Part shown: positions 46,178 to 57,540 of the stretch, piece by piece
How the letters are laid out: every line of letters begins with the position of its first letter
How positions within the stretch are numbered: the first letter of the stretch is position 1
NCBI GenBank assembly: GCA_036898135.1
Contig: CM072522.1
Span: 34,926,313 to 34,990,312, forward strand
Direction: 5' to 3'
DNA length: 64,000 nucleotides
DNA from: Oncomelania hupensis
Taxonomy: Eukaryota > Mollusca > Gastropoda > Littorinimorpha > Pomatiopsidae
Position numbers and translations under genes: made by a program
Notes under the pieces: generated by a model
Database searches by the model: none
The model's input: only the letters and a program-made list of their open reading frames with translations
Told to the model about the DNA's origin: nothing

Positions 46178-47938
46178 TCCTATCCTATCCTATCCTGTCC
46201 CATAACCCGAAGGTCGTAGGGGCACCACAGATGATCGCTTAACCAGCATACTCCATCTTTCTCTGTCCTCAGCAGCCCTCATGGCTTCGCTCAGTGTCAA
46301 ACCAGTCCATTCTCGAATGTTGTCCTCCCACCTCTTTTTCGGTCTCCCCCTTCTTCTACCTCCTTGCACTGTGCCTTGCAGAATGTTCTTTGCAAGGCCT
46401 GATGATCTGGTGACGTGGCCATACCATCGGAGTTTCCGTTTCTTCACCACTGTGAGCAGGTCATCGTGTTGTCCAATGGCTTGTGTGATGGTCTGTCGGA
46501 CTTCAACGTTGGTGATGTGTTGGGTATAGGAAATGCACAGAAGTCTTCTGTAGCACCTCATCTCCATGCTTTGTATTCTTCGTTGGAGATCTGCTGTGAG
46601 GGTCCATGCTTCGCAAGCATATAGGAAGATGGAGATGACCAGAGAGCGCAGCAGTCTTACTTTGGAATGTAGACTGATGGTTCTGTCTTTCCAAATGGGC
46701 TTCAACCTTGTCAGGGCAGCAGTTGTTTGTGCGATCCTGGAGAGGACTTCCTGTCGAGACCCATTGTCTGACACAATGGCTCCTAAATATTTGAAGCTGT
46801 GCACTGTGTTGAGGGATTGGCCTTGTACTTTGATGTCCGTGTTGATGCCATTGGTGTTGTTGGTCATCATTTTGGTCTTCTCTGCACTTATTTCCATTCC
46901 ATAAGCTCTGGAGGTGGTGTCAAGCCTCTGTACAAGCTGTTCAAGTTCTTGTTCCTCTCCAGCCAATCCATCAATATCATCCGCAAAACGAAGATTGGAG
47001 ATTGCTCTGCCCCCTATGCTGACTGTGCCTTCGTGATCTGCAAGAGCCATCTGACATGATGCGCTCTAGGAAGATGTTGAAGAGTGTTGGAGAGAGTAGG
47101 CATCCTTGACGCACACCGATTGTTGTTCTGAACCAGTTCCCGAATACGCTGTTATGGAGGACTGCACTGGTAGCCTTGTCATACAGGCTTTTGATGACTT
47201 CTATAATTTTAGGGCTGATGTTGTACACTTTCATGGTTGCCCATAGAGCTGCATGCCAGACTCGGTCAAATGCCTTCTTGAAGTCTATGAACACATGATA
47301 TAGATGTTGTTGGTGCTGTAGGTATTTCTCACAGATTATTCTGAGGTTGAAAATCTGTTCAGTGGTACTTCGCCCTGCCATGAATCCTGCTTGTTCTTCA
47401 GCTATGATTTGTTCAGCTTGTGGTTTCAACCTGTTGAGTATTATTTTCAGGAGGACCTTGCTGGGATGGCTGATGAGGCTGATGGTGCGGTAATTTTCAC
47501 ACTCCTGAAGGTTACCTTTTTTGGGAAGAGTGATGACAAGCGACTGGGTCCATGGTGTAGGCCATTCCCCACTCTGCCAGATCTTGTTACAGATAATGGT
47601 GAGAGCATCAGTCATCGCTTCTCCTCCTGCTTGTAGCAGTTCCGCTGGTATGTTGTCCACTCCCGCTGACTTCCCTTTCTTCAGCGATTGCACTGCTGCC
47701 TCAACTTCTTCCCGGAGAATTGGGAGGATTTCTTCTTCTTCTCTGCTCTCGGGACATGCTAGAACTGATGGGTCTCCATTTGGTGTATGGTTGTAAAGGT
47801 CAGAGCAGTACTCTGTCCATCTGTCCAAGACTTCTTGTTCTTCTGTAAGGCAAATGCCAGACTTGCTTTGGATAGTGGAGACTTTGGGCTGTTTAACACT
47901 TGTCAGCCGCTTCACAGTCTGGTAGGCCTTCTTGCTGT
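46178..47938 (-). mobile_element. LINE-A, longest copy: reverse transcriptase to 3' end
   Basis: The minus strand from 47938 covers the linker (DRWTEYCSDLYNHTPNGDPS) and the RT fingers (KKGKSAGVDNIPAELL; ITLPKKGNLQECENYRTISL). Box A is FIDFKKAFDRVW and box B GVRQGCLLSPTLFN; after a frameshift near 47055 comes the FADD catalytic box (NLRFADDIDGLAG). The thumb (FKYLGAIVSDNG) and YACEAWTL follow, then the C-terminal WYGHVTRSSGLAKNILQG with a (TATCC)n tail. The endonuclease is missing (5' truncation). It makes DNA from its own RNA at a nicked target; this copy is inactive because of the frameshift. Clade not assigned. Confidence 0.9.
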
Positions 47939-48056
47939 TGTATAGTATAGTATAGTATAGTATAGTATAGTATAGTATAGTATAGTATAGTATAGTATAG
48001 TATAGTATAGTATAGTATAGTATAGTATAGTATAGTATAGTATAGTATAGTATAGC
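47938..48056. repeat. (TATAG)n array, right part
   Basis: About 23 TATAG units between the LINE-A copy and the MULE-like fragment. Confidence 0.95.
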
Positions 48057-48740
48057 ACGCATGATTGGTACCAAACAGCGTGTTTAACGGGTCATAGCGC
48101 TCACGTTTAGTCATCCCCATTTTGTCCGTTAGCATCGATCTTAGGTTCTGTTCAGTGTGTCGTGAACAAGACACCATTAGACTGTTAGGGAATGCTTTCT
48201 TCATCGCTTTTCTCATTGCATTTTCTTCATCACTACCTACAAGTACCAATGTAAGCTTTTTGTGCAAATCAGAAAGTTCACCGGCTAGTTGATAAAAGAA
48301 TTGCAAGTAGGTGTTCATGTGACTATTGCCGTGCAAAAACATAAGGGCCAATGACTATGGGATGGTCTCCAGGATCTCTTATTTTCAAAGCCAGGTTTTT
48401 TGAAGACCGTGACGGGGACGCGTACGGCACTGAGGTTAAACCTATTGTGAACGTTGGCAGTGTGTTGCGGGTAAGAGAATCGTTGTGCATCGTCAATATG
48501 CTCTGTGATAAAGAGGACAATGCATGGAACGTGTTCGGGCGTTCTGGCAATGCATCTGATGAACGGAAGCGCGTCCTGCACTGCCTCAACCGAGGCCATT
48601 GTCTCGGCCTGCGAAACTGGCTTTAGCGCTGCCAAATTTCTGTGGCCGAACATTGGCCTTGTGAAGTTGCCACTTACTTCTCGGATGTTCCAGTGGGTCG
48701 CCAATGGATTACAGACTGCTAACACTTTGAGTGGTTAGAT
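48057..48740 (-). pseudogene. MULE-like transposase fragment
   Basis: On the minus strand two frames together encode FITEHIDDAQRFSYP, FNLSAVRVPVTVF, then ALKIRDPGDHPIVIGP and HMNTYLQFFYQLAGELSDLH, LTLVLVGSDEENAMRKAMKK, AFPNSLMVSCSRHTEQNL. The order (D-x-F-N-L, then a TDE/SDE block and a C-x-x-H block) resembles the MULE transposase domain in many invertebrate proteins. At least two frameshifts. The family is inferred. Confidence 0.6.
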
Positions 48741-48779
48741 CGGACTTCAGTTTCTACATGACGCTTGGTTTAATGCGTA

Positions 48780-48865
48780 CATACACCACACGCACACACA
48801 CATATACCCACACACACACACACACACACCCACACACACACACACCCCACCACACACACACACAG
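48780..48865. repeat. (CA)n-rich microsatellite
   Basis: Interrupted CACACACA with CCC and TATACCC breaks. Confidence 0.9.
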
Positions 48866-48967
48866 AGATCCAATGAGAAGTAATAACAATCCAAATAAGC
48901 GCTCCGTACAGTAGTAACGTGATAGGGAATGAACATGAATACACATAATATCCCCATGCCTTCACTA

Positions 48968-49138
48968 TCTTATCCTATCCTATCCCATAACTCTGAGGTC
49001 GTTGGGGCACCACGGATGATCGTTTAACCAGCGTACTCCATCTTTCTCTGTCCTCAGCAACCTTCATGGCTTCGCTCAGTGTCAAAGTCAGTCCATTTTC
49101 CCATCTCTTTTTCTGTCTCCCTCTTCTTCTGCCTCCTT
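48968..49138 (-). mobile_element. LINE-A 3' end, short
   Basis: (TATCC)n tail, CCATAACTCTGAGGTCGTTG, then the terminal coding region up to CTGCCTCCTTGCA, with an internal gap. It abuts the 24-bp minisatellite. Confidence 0.78.
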
Positions 49139-49139
49139 G

Positions 49140-50190
49140 CATGCCTACACACATAGTCTACATATGCACAGGCCTTCACACATATATATGCACATGCCTA
49201 CATACATATATATGCACATGTCTACACACATATATATGCACATGTCTACATACATATATATGCACATGCCTACATACATATATATGCACATGTCTACACA
49301 CATATATATATATACACATGCTCATATACATTATATATGCACATGCCTACATACATATATATGCACATGCCCACATACATATATGCACAGGTCTACACAC
49401 ATATATATGCAAATTTCTACACACATATATATGCATATGACTTCACACATATATATGCACATGTCTACACACATATATATGCACATGTCTACACACATAT
49501 ATATGCACATGTCTTCACACATATATATGCACATGCCTACATACATATATATGCACATGTCTACACACATATATATGCACATGTCTACACACATATATAT
49601 GCACATGTCTACATACATATATATGCACATGCCCACATACATTATATATGCACATGCCTTCACACATATATATGCACATGCCTACATATATATGTATACA
49701 CATGCCTACACACATATATATGCACATGCCTACATACATATATAGGCACATGTCTACACACATATATATACACATGCCTTCACACATATATATGCACATG
49801 TCTACATACATATATATACACATGCCTACACACATATATATGCACATGCCTACATACACATGCCTTCACACATATATATGCACATGTCTACATACATATA
49901 TATACACATGCCTACACACATATATATGCTTATGCCTACATTCATATATAGGCACATGTCTACACACATATATATGCACATGTCTACACACATAGTCTAC
50001 ATATACACATGTCTACACACGTATATATGCACATGCCTACATACATATATAGGCACATGTCTACACACACATATATATGCACATGCCTACATACATATAT
50101 ATGCACATGTCTACACACATATATATGCACATGCCTACATACATATATATGCACATGCCAACATACATATATATGCACATGTCTACAAAT
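49140..50190. repeat. 24-bp minisatellite, about 43 copies
   Basis: Units like ACATACATATATATGCACAT plus GCCT or GTCT. The length is divisible by three, so long His-Met-Tyr-Ile ORFs appear on both strands. Single-base shifts of the TA core break register. Confidence 0.97.
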
Positions 50191-50775
50191 TCAAATATCC
50201 TTCTACACTGGACCTCTCTACACATCTAATCCCCCGTGGGGGTGCCGGGGGGTTTCAGTATAAATAGTATCCCCACTTTCTGGAAATTTAGTGCTTTAAA
50301 TTCCCACTGTCGCTGTCTTTCTCATTTGTTCTTTCTCATTCCTGCTCTGTTCTATCAATCTACTATAGTCTATACTATCTTCTTCTTCGCTTTTTTCTTG
50401 AAAACTCTTCCGGGACAAAACTCCTCATTTGTGTGAGAGGTCTGTTGGATCAGCTTGGGAATATTGGACGCTTTGTGCCAGATAGTCACTGGGGTTTCCT
50501 ATGATGTTATTATTTGGCAATTATAGGCATTTTAAATGTATGTGTTTTGTTGATATTTTATAATGATGCTTATATTCTATTTTGTTTTTGTAAACGGGAG
50601 TTTAGTCCCGAGTGAGAAAGAACAAATGAGAAAGACAGCGACAGTGGGAATTTAAAGCACTAAATTTCCAGAAAAAGGGGATACTAATTATACTGAACCT
50701 CCCGGCACCCCTACGGGGGATTAGATGTATAGAGAAGTCCAGTGTGGAAGGATATTTGAATTTTTAAGAGTTACT
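50186..50775. repeat. Inverted repeat made of a SINE-like element and its flank
   Basis: 50186-50235 (AAATTCAAATATCCTTCTAC ... CACATCTAAT) plus the SINE-like 5' end recurs inverted at 50620-50765, with arms of about 150 bp. The left arm is element copy S12 (50231-50598, plus strand, 3' truncated), and the right arm is the 5' ~110 bases of the element in reverse plus the same host flank. Confidence 0.88.
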
Positions 50776-50814
50776 GGGTTGTGTTTTTAAACTTTACATA
50801 GTTTTATAACGTTT

Positions 50815-50895
50815 ATAATCTACTACTTTTTGGGGTCATGATTCGGCTCATTGTAGTCCGCTGGACCCTTTAAACAATGATTAACTAACTAATTT
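50815..50895 (+). mobile_element. 3' remnant of SINE-like element
   Basis: GGGGTCATGATTCGGCTCAT, then GTAGTCCGCTGGACCCTTTA and a TAACTAACTAA tail. It may be the displaced 3' end of copy S12. Confidence 0.7.
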
Positions 50896-52020
50896 AAAGT
50901 TTGAACAAAATAGCAGCACCTTTACTTTCAGTATCATTATTTAAAACATCACATTGGTAATCCCAGTGAGATTTATTAACATTTTCACCGTTACATTTTG
51001 TTGTTGTAATTGTTGTGTGTAATAAATAAATATTGCCTTTTTATGTTTAAAGAAAACAAAAATGTAATTTGTCTTTAAAAACAAATCGCCCAAAAACATA
51101 GCAGTTAATTGAGATTAGATTTAAACTTTTAAAAACAGCCGTTCAGTAATTTTACGTATAGGTGTCACAAATACAAAATCTACGTAAGCAAGTTTATGGT
51201 ACCCGACCTCTTGTTCTGTCATGTTCGACCAATCACGACATGGTGCTCTGCTCTAACAACCAATATCACAGTCTGTTCCTGCTTTCAAAGAGCAGGTGCA
51301 GACACTGTAACTGTATTGAATTCCGACGGGAATAAAAAGAGGCTATGGGCGCAAACTAGGACGTTTATTTCGGCAAGGTCTAAGTACACCCGCACTCGTT
51401 TGTTCTCTTCGTCGTTTATCATCGTCGAACGTCTCTCTGATGGATCAATGCGAAGAGTTCCAACAGCTGGTTGACTGGGCGTGACGGATCGTGGATGATG
51501 TTGCTGGCTTCCCGAGTTAAAAGCGAGCTGCAGATTGAAGGAACCACTGATGGTTAGTCCGCGGCCCGCTATTTTGGACGCGCCCTTCATGATTTATTTG
51601 AGTTGTTTCATCTCACTGGAAGTAGCAGACACCAAACCAAAGTGTTAACAGAAAAACACAGAATGCTTTCTATCACGGGCGAGATAGAACCGTGCAAGCA
51701 TGGTTTGGCGAAACTGAAACTTCTTTGAGATGTCTGAGCTAATGAAGGCACATTGCGTTCTGCTCACACAACCAACGTCACCGCGCCTGTTCCACTTTGA
51801 AAGATCAGCTATTGTAACTGTATTCAATGCGACTGGAAACGAAATAAAAAAGGATTTGGGTGCACATTAGGACTTCATGATTTATTTACCGAAGTCCTAA
51901 TTTAAACCTGTAATTGCTTTTCATCTTCATTTTGCATCACTGTTGAACGTCTTTCCGGTGGATTATTGTAAAGTTATTTGACATGAAACTGACCTCTCGC
52001 ACTTTATTTTACATGACAAA
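50896..52020. other. Intergenic stretch with two diverged direct repeats
   Basis: 51302-51450 and 51795-51965 share TAACTGTATT, GGGAATAAAAAG/GAAATAAAAAAG, ACTAGGACGTTTATTT-type and GAACGTCTNTC blocks. Each has an AATAAA signal, so they could be decayed LTRs. A 101-codon minus ORF at 51285-51590 has no recognised motif. Confidence 0.45.
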
Positions 52021-52125
52021 GGTTGATCCAGCCCCGATGCTTGAATCTTGTGTAACTGGAAATCGTGTCCATGCAACCCCGTTCACTCAATGACAAAGGA
52101 AGAGTCGTCACAATGAAGTAAAAAG
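52020..52125 (-). mobile_element. Short Gmr1-like LTR fragment
   Basis: GATCCAGCCCCGATGCTTGA, then GTGTAACTGGAAATCG and AGAGTCGTCACAATGAAGT, a decayed piece of the LTR found at 53235. A GGTAAAGGTAGTCCC segment of unknown nature follows at 52130-52170. Confidence 0.65.
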
Positions 52126-52534
52126 GTAAAAGGTAAAAAGGTAAAGGTAGTCCCATAGCCTGTGGCCGTAGGGGAGAGTGATGTTGGAGATCACACTTAT
52201 CTTGGGCCAGCGTAATGAGGGTGAATTACGCAATCAACCCATCAAAATAAATATCGTCACCGGAGATACGCAATGTCTGACGTTATAAAATGTGTTACTA
52301 AAGAATATGCATTAGATGAATGAATGTATGAGCGTTTAAAACTATTTTTAAAAAAAAAGAATTTTGTTTCAACTTTTAAAAAACAAAAAGACAATCATTG
52401 CTTATAAATTCTCATTCAAAATAATTTATAATCGGCTTCGAATACCCAATACTCTTCACTTAGTTTTGACAATGGTGACAAGAAGTGACTCCTTAGCTAC
52501 GACATGCCAGCACCTAGTTAACAGCTTTTGACTC

Positions 52535-53045
52535 ACAAGCATCGGAGTTTCCGTTTCTTCACCACTGTGAGCAAGTCATTGTGTTGTCCAATGGCTTATG
52601 TGATGGACTGTCGGACTTCGTCATTTGGGGTTGTGCTGGGTATAGGAAATGTTCAGAAATTTTCTGTAGCACCTCATATCTATGCTTTGTATTCTTCGTT
52701 GAAGGTCTACTGTAAGGGTCCATGTTTCGCAAGCTTAAAGAAAGATGAAGATGACAAGGGAGCGCAGCAACCTTACCTTGGAGTGTAGATTGATGGTCAT
52801 ATCTTTCCAAATGAGCTTCAATCTTGTCATGGTAGCAGTTGTTTGAAATATCCTGGCGATGACTTCCTGTCGGGACCCACTGTCTGATACCTTTGCTCCT
52901 AAATATTTGAAGCTGTGCACCATGTTGAGGGATTGGCCTTGGACTTCTATGTCCGTGTTGATGCCACTGGTGTTGTTGATCATCATTTTGGTCTTCTCTG
53001 CGCTTATTTCCATTCCAAAGGCTCTGGAGGTGGTGTCAAGCCCTG
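52535..53045 (-). mobile_element. LINE-A thumb/C-terminal fragment
   Basis: The minus strand encodes MEISAEKTKMMINNTSGINT, VHSFKYLGAKVSDSGS and further C-terminal sequence with frameshifts. It matches 46440-46960 of the fuller copy. Confidence 0.8.
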
Positions 53046-53234
53046 TACCGATCTTTATAGCCTGGAAGGTTCGGGGAAGTTCAAAACTTGTTTTCGAGGT
53101 TCTTTGATCCCGAACCCTAGGTTTTTGTCTAAAAAGTTCAGCAATCTAGGTTCGGGTTCTGAGAACTTTGAACAAACGTTTTTGAACCTCGCCGAACCTT
53201 CCACGAACCCTCCAGTTAAGACAGGCTATAAGAG

Positions 53235-53871
53235 TGTTACACTCCGTTTGATGTTGGAGTTTTCTATCAGTATCTGATTCAGCCCCGATGCTTGAATTCC
53301 TGATAGTTGTGTAACTCAGATTCGTTTATTCACGCAACCCGTCCAAACAGCATACAAGTCACAAAGTCGACGTATGAAGTTTTCCACTTTTATTCAGCGC
53401 ACACCAACAACTGCATACAATTCTCAACTCAACTCAACAACTTTCACAGCAACTTTCCAAATCACTATCAACAACTTTAACCTCTCTCAACAGCAACTCG
53501 GCACACGATTAAATAACCTCTCTCTCTTCCGGAAGAATTTCGAATAATGTAGAAATGACGCACTGCCACCAATCGAATAAAAGATCGTCATCACTGACTT
53601 ACGTCATACATTATTATTTCTCCTTCTGGAACGACCTCTTGCTTCGACATGTATCGGGAAATTTCTATAGAAAGTAAACACTCAGATCCAGAAACTTCTA
53701 CAGTAATATCGACCAAAGCAAATTAACAACGTTATACAAAGCCTCTCCTAACAACAATGCAAACTCAAATCAAAGGTAAATAAACTCCATTATTGAATAC
53801 TTTGCAAATCGAAACTATTAGATCTATCGTACACGCTTCCGACATACTTTCGTTCGCGTTTCAACGTAACA
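53235..53871 (-). repeat. 3' LTR of the Gmr1-like element
   Basis: 637 bp. I count about two differences from the 5' LTR (near 53399 and 53728). It ends inward at a purine-rich tract. Confidence 0.95.
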
Positions 53872-53872
53872 T

Positions 53873-53885
53873 AACCCCCCACTCA
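53873..53885 (-). promoter_or_regulatory. Polypurine tract of the Gmr1-like element
   Basis: On the element strand GAGTGGGGGGTTA lies directly before the 3' LTR, the usual site for plus-strand DNA priming. Confidence 0.7.
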
Positions 53886-54099
53886 AGAAGAAATTTACCC
53901 AATTTCTTTCAACAACGTTGAAACGTAATGCACAAACAAAGTTCAGAATTAAAACTTATTTCAGGCTGTCTGATCACTGTCAGTATTCACAGCTTATTCA
54001 CACAGAGTCAACGTTTTTTCATCCGCAAGTCTATCTGGATATTCTCAATGTTCACCGTTCATTCACACACAGTCAATGTTTCTCAGTTTATATACACAG

Positions 54100-54480
54100 T
54101 TAATGTTTTCTCCTCCGCAAGGAAACGACGCCCTCGTCAGTTGCGGTTGTCATCGGCCCAGGGTCAAAGACGACGATCACGTGGGCTTTCCTGGAGTCAG
54201 TGCATCCTCCGTTGTCTTCTTCTTCCGTCGGATGTCCGACGCAGTCGACGTTGTCAGCTCCCAGAATGCATTCGCTGGGTCTCACGGTCAGGTTGGCTTC
54301 TGCGAGACGTTGGAGCAGCTCCCTCGAGGTCTGCAGATGCTCCTTCCAGGTCTGGGTGTGGACTTCATGTTCGACCAAAGTCGTAGAGCCTGGGACATCA
54401 CTGAAGCTATGGGGAAATTCGCCCATAAGGTCCTTGAGCTCCAACTTTTGACCTTCCGTCAAGCCTGGTCCTAGCTTAAC
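54100..54480 (-). pseudogene. Reverse-transcriptase remnant of the Gmr1-like element
   Basis: The frame carries ELKDLMGEFPHSFSDVPGST then VEHEVHT, the start of a Ty3/gypsy RT. It jumps directly to WKEHLQTSRELLQRLAEANL and VDCVGHP, which lie downstream of the catalytic YxDD box in intact enzymes. The palm and catalytic aspartates are deleted, with the junction near 54355. No RNase H follows. The same ORF continues from the integrase C-terminal region without a stop. Confidence 0.8.
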
Positions 54481-56012
54481 ATCATCGATGCCTTCTTTGC
54501 TGTGGAAGTCTCCAAGTTCCAACAGTTCTTCGCTGTCAAAGCTGTCGTCGGTCACAGCTGCTGTTGCTGCATGCACAGTCTCTGATGGCCTCTCCACGTA
54601 CAGCTTAAGGAGGTTGGCGTGGTATATCTTGGAATGCTGGCCGACCTTCACCTTGTAGTCGTTGATTCCCACCACGGTCTCCACTTCGTACGGGCCTTTC
54701 CACTGCATCAGCAACTTATTATGATCAGTAGGTAGCAGCACCAGCACTTTGTTGCCAGGTTTGAACTTCCTGTTCACAGCCCTACGATCGTAGTAGTGCT
54801 TTCCACAGTCCTGGGACTTCTTCAGGTTTTCTCTGGCTATCTCGAGAGTCTGCTCCAGCTTTTCCCGTAGCTCAAACACGTACTGGTAGCTGTTCTTCAC
54901 CTCTGGGGTATCTACTTCTTTCGTCCACAGTTCTTTCAGGATGTGCATCGGCCCTCTGATGGTTCTTCCGTACAGCAGCTCGAACGGAGAAAAGCCGGTG
55001 GACTCCTGCGGTACTTCTCTGTAGGCGAAAAGTATGGCGTTGATGTAGATTGTCTGGGCTGCTCGCTGCACAGTTTCTTCAGGGTGGACTTAAGCGTAGC
55101 ATTGAACTTTTCGACAAGCCCGTTGCACATCGGATGGTAGGGTGTCGTAGTCAAATGCCGGATGCTCAGCAGTCTGTTGACCTCCTTCATGCAGTCAGAG
55201 ACGAACTGCGTCCCGAGGTCTGTCAGAATTTCTTCAGGCACTCCAAGTCTACTGAACATGTCCACCAGTGCCTCTGCTACAGTTTCAGTGTCAATCTTCT
55301 TCAGTGGCACTGCTTCTGGGTACCGAGTCGCATAGTCCACTAAAGTCAGTACCCATCGATGACCTTCTTCACTCGGAGGTTTTATTTCGCCGATTAAGTC
55401 TAAGGCCACCCTCTTGAAAGGTCGGTCGATCAGAGGCATCCTCTGCATAGGCACTTTCGGGACCCTTCCTCGAGGTATGGTCTTCTGGCAAATGTCACAT
55501 GATCGGCAGAAACGGCTGACGTCCGCATGAAGTCCTGGCCAGTAGAACGCCTGGATTCTGTCTGACGTCTTCTTGATGCCTAGGTGACCTCCCATGATTG
55601 AGTCATGCGCTACTTCCATCACCTGGCGCCTTAGGGGTAACGGTACCAAGACTTGACGTAGTGGTTTACCTCCGTTGACCCTCGGGTGCTGGAAGATTCT
55701 GTACAGGATCTTGGCCTTCACCTCGAAATAGACCGTACCACTGCCTTTGGTCACGTGGTCTTGGCGGTTCCTGTACTTGTTTAAAGTACTATCAGCTTCC
55801 TGGAGCTGGATCAGCTTATCTCTGTCCACGATGGCAGCTTTAGAGTTGTCGGCGACCTTCAGTGTCGTAGACGTCTTGTCTCTCTTGGCCTGGGCCCTGG
55901 TAGTGACAGCACCGACGATCTCTGGTCGGCAGGGCTGAGCCGGAGTAACCACATTATCCCGTAGCAGCTCTGTAAGGTCTCCATCGGGAAACGGCAATGG
56001 ATCCTCCTCCAC
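54480..56012 (-). pseudogene. Integrase region of the Gmr1-like element
   Basis: Zinc-binding HHCC motif (HDSIMGGHLGIKKTSDRI ... CRSCDICQ, about 55480-55625). Catalytic core: VALDLIGEIKPP (about 55400), ILTDLGTQFVSD (about 55220) and NGLVEKFNATLK (about 55110), supplying D, D and E. A C-terminal YEVETVVGINDYKVKV-type module follows (about 54660). It inserts element DNA into the host genome. Relative to the second copy at 63430, about 10 bp are missing near 55065, shifting the frame between core and C-terminus. Confidence 0.88.
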
Positions 56013-56029
56013 AACTTCGACGTGTTGAT

Positions 56030-56500
56030 TTGAGGCAGGACTCCACTGGGGTCGTCGGGTCGTCTCGCGCCGTCGATATTCCCGATCATCAAATCATACA
56101 GCGGCTTCTTCAGGCAAACCGCTTCGACTTCGCCTATGTAGAAAGGGGTGTTGACATGAATCTTCGCAACTGGCGCTCTCACACATTTGCTGTCGGCCAT
56201 AAGTGTCCATTTTGAATCGCCAGTGAACTGTTCTTTAGCGATTAGGTCTTCTCTGACGATGACCCCACTGCAGCCAGAGTCTCTTAAAACAGTCACTTCA
56301 TGATTTCCGACGCGTCCCTTGGAAACAGGCATGTTCTGGACGGTCACAGCTGCGCTGGCGACGACGGGGATGGATTTCCCGTTGGCAAGGAGAAGTTGGC
56401 CATCGGTCATGCACTCTTGCACGTCCGCAGGAGTAGCTGTGCGCTTGGCCCCACTCGGAAGAATGACGCTCCCGCCGCACACTTGATGGTCAGATCTACT
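56030..56500 (-). pseudogene. Aspartic protease of the Gmr1-like element
   Basis: HEVTVLRDSGCSGVIVRED (DSG active site, about 56270-56300), then LYDLMIGNIDGARRPDDP. It would cleave the element polyprotein. It shares a frame with the end of gag and is frameshifted from integrase near 56030. Confidence 0.82.
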
Positions 56501-57540
56501 GGTTTGCCGTTGATTGGAGAACCGCCTCTGCCGGTTGCCCGCCGCTAGTACTGCTCCGCTGTCCGCTACTTTTGTTTTGAGGACAGTTAGCCGCCCTGTG
56601 GTCTGTAGCGTTGCAGGTGAAACAGCCTCTTGAATGCCCTTCCCTGGGAGGAGGCGTGGAGTCCGTCTGTCTCTGGCTCGTCTGGCTCCCTTGGATCTGG
56701 TTCCCATGGTTTGCAGTCTTCTGAAAATGTTTCGTCGCGCTGGGTGGCCCCAGGGTTTTCCCATGAGCGATAAGATATCTTTCAGCAGCTTCAGTCACAT
56801 CTTTAAGCGTCTGCAGCTTTTGTTCTTCCAAGTGGGTCGCTAGATCCTTGTGACAGGCATTGAGAAATTGTTCCTTCACGATCAGGTCATGGAGACTATC
56901 GTAAGACTTTCCTCTGCCTGATAGTTCCACCCATTTGTGTAAGTATGACGAAAGGCGCTCCACAAATTGCTTTGGCGTCTCGTCTGACTTAGGCCGGCAT
57001 TCACGGAAGCGTTTACGGTAGCCCTTCTCTGTAAAGTTGTAGCACTGTCTTTCAAGACGTCGTAGTCTTTAGCGTCATCGTCCGACAATCTGGTGTAAAC
57101 GTCGAGTGCTTCTCCCGTCAGAAGTGCACTTAGTCGAATCGCCCAGTCTTGAGGTTGCCAGTTAGAGCTTTTTGGCAAACCTTTCAAATCTCGCCAAATA
57201 ACTGTCGATCTGGTCCTTCCCGTCGACGAAAGCTGGCAATTTTGGAGCCATGTGGTCGCTGACGACTTGTGGCGCATGCTGATTGTTTTGGATACGCGCC
57301 AACTCCAGCTGTACTGACGATCAGCTTCTAGTCGTCTTTCTTCCATCTCTCTTTGTTCTCGGCGTCGCTGCTCTTCTGCTTCTCTTTCTTGACGCCGCTC
57401 TTCTCTTTCTTCTCGGCGACGCTGCTCTTCTTTTTTCTTGCCGCTGCTGTTCAATTTCTAGACGCTTCTGTTCTAGTTCTAGTTCTTTTTCTAGACGCTT
57501 CTCTTCCAATTCTCTTTCTTCGCGGCGACAGATTCAGTTG
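56500..57540 (-). pseudogene. Gag region of the Gmr1-like element
   Basis: A Glu/Arg-rich coiled coil (QRRREEREERRQEREAEEQ, about 57350-57450), then a helical segment with LIVKEQFLNACHKDLATHLE (about 56840-56890), like the SCAN-type capsid domain described for this group. A single CCHC zinc knuckle CFTCNATDHRAANC lies at about 56587-56625. Frame changes near 56990 and 57250 show decay or sequencing error. Gag forms the particle that packages element RNA. Confidence 0.8.

Noticed and set aside
46281..46529. 82-codon ORF (MASLSVKPVHSRMLSSHLFF...) recurring at 12405, 17803, 33878
   Set aside because: Antisense shadow of the LINE-A C-terminal coding region.
49140..50190. CRISPR-like array
   Set aside because: Units are directly tandem without unique spacers and the genome is eukaryotic.
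49066..50267. Several 92-204-codon ORFs of His-Met-Tyr-Ile type on both strands
   Set aside because: 24-bp minisatellite.
51285..51590. 101-codon minus ORF as a possible small gene
   Set aside because: It spans one of two diverged repeat blocks, has no motif and no splice or promoter support.
53040..53230. Possible extension of the LINE-A fragment up to the LTR element
   Set aside because: The sequence is GTTCGGGTTC-rich low-order repeat with no match to LINE-A coding sequence; left unassigned.
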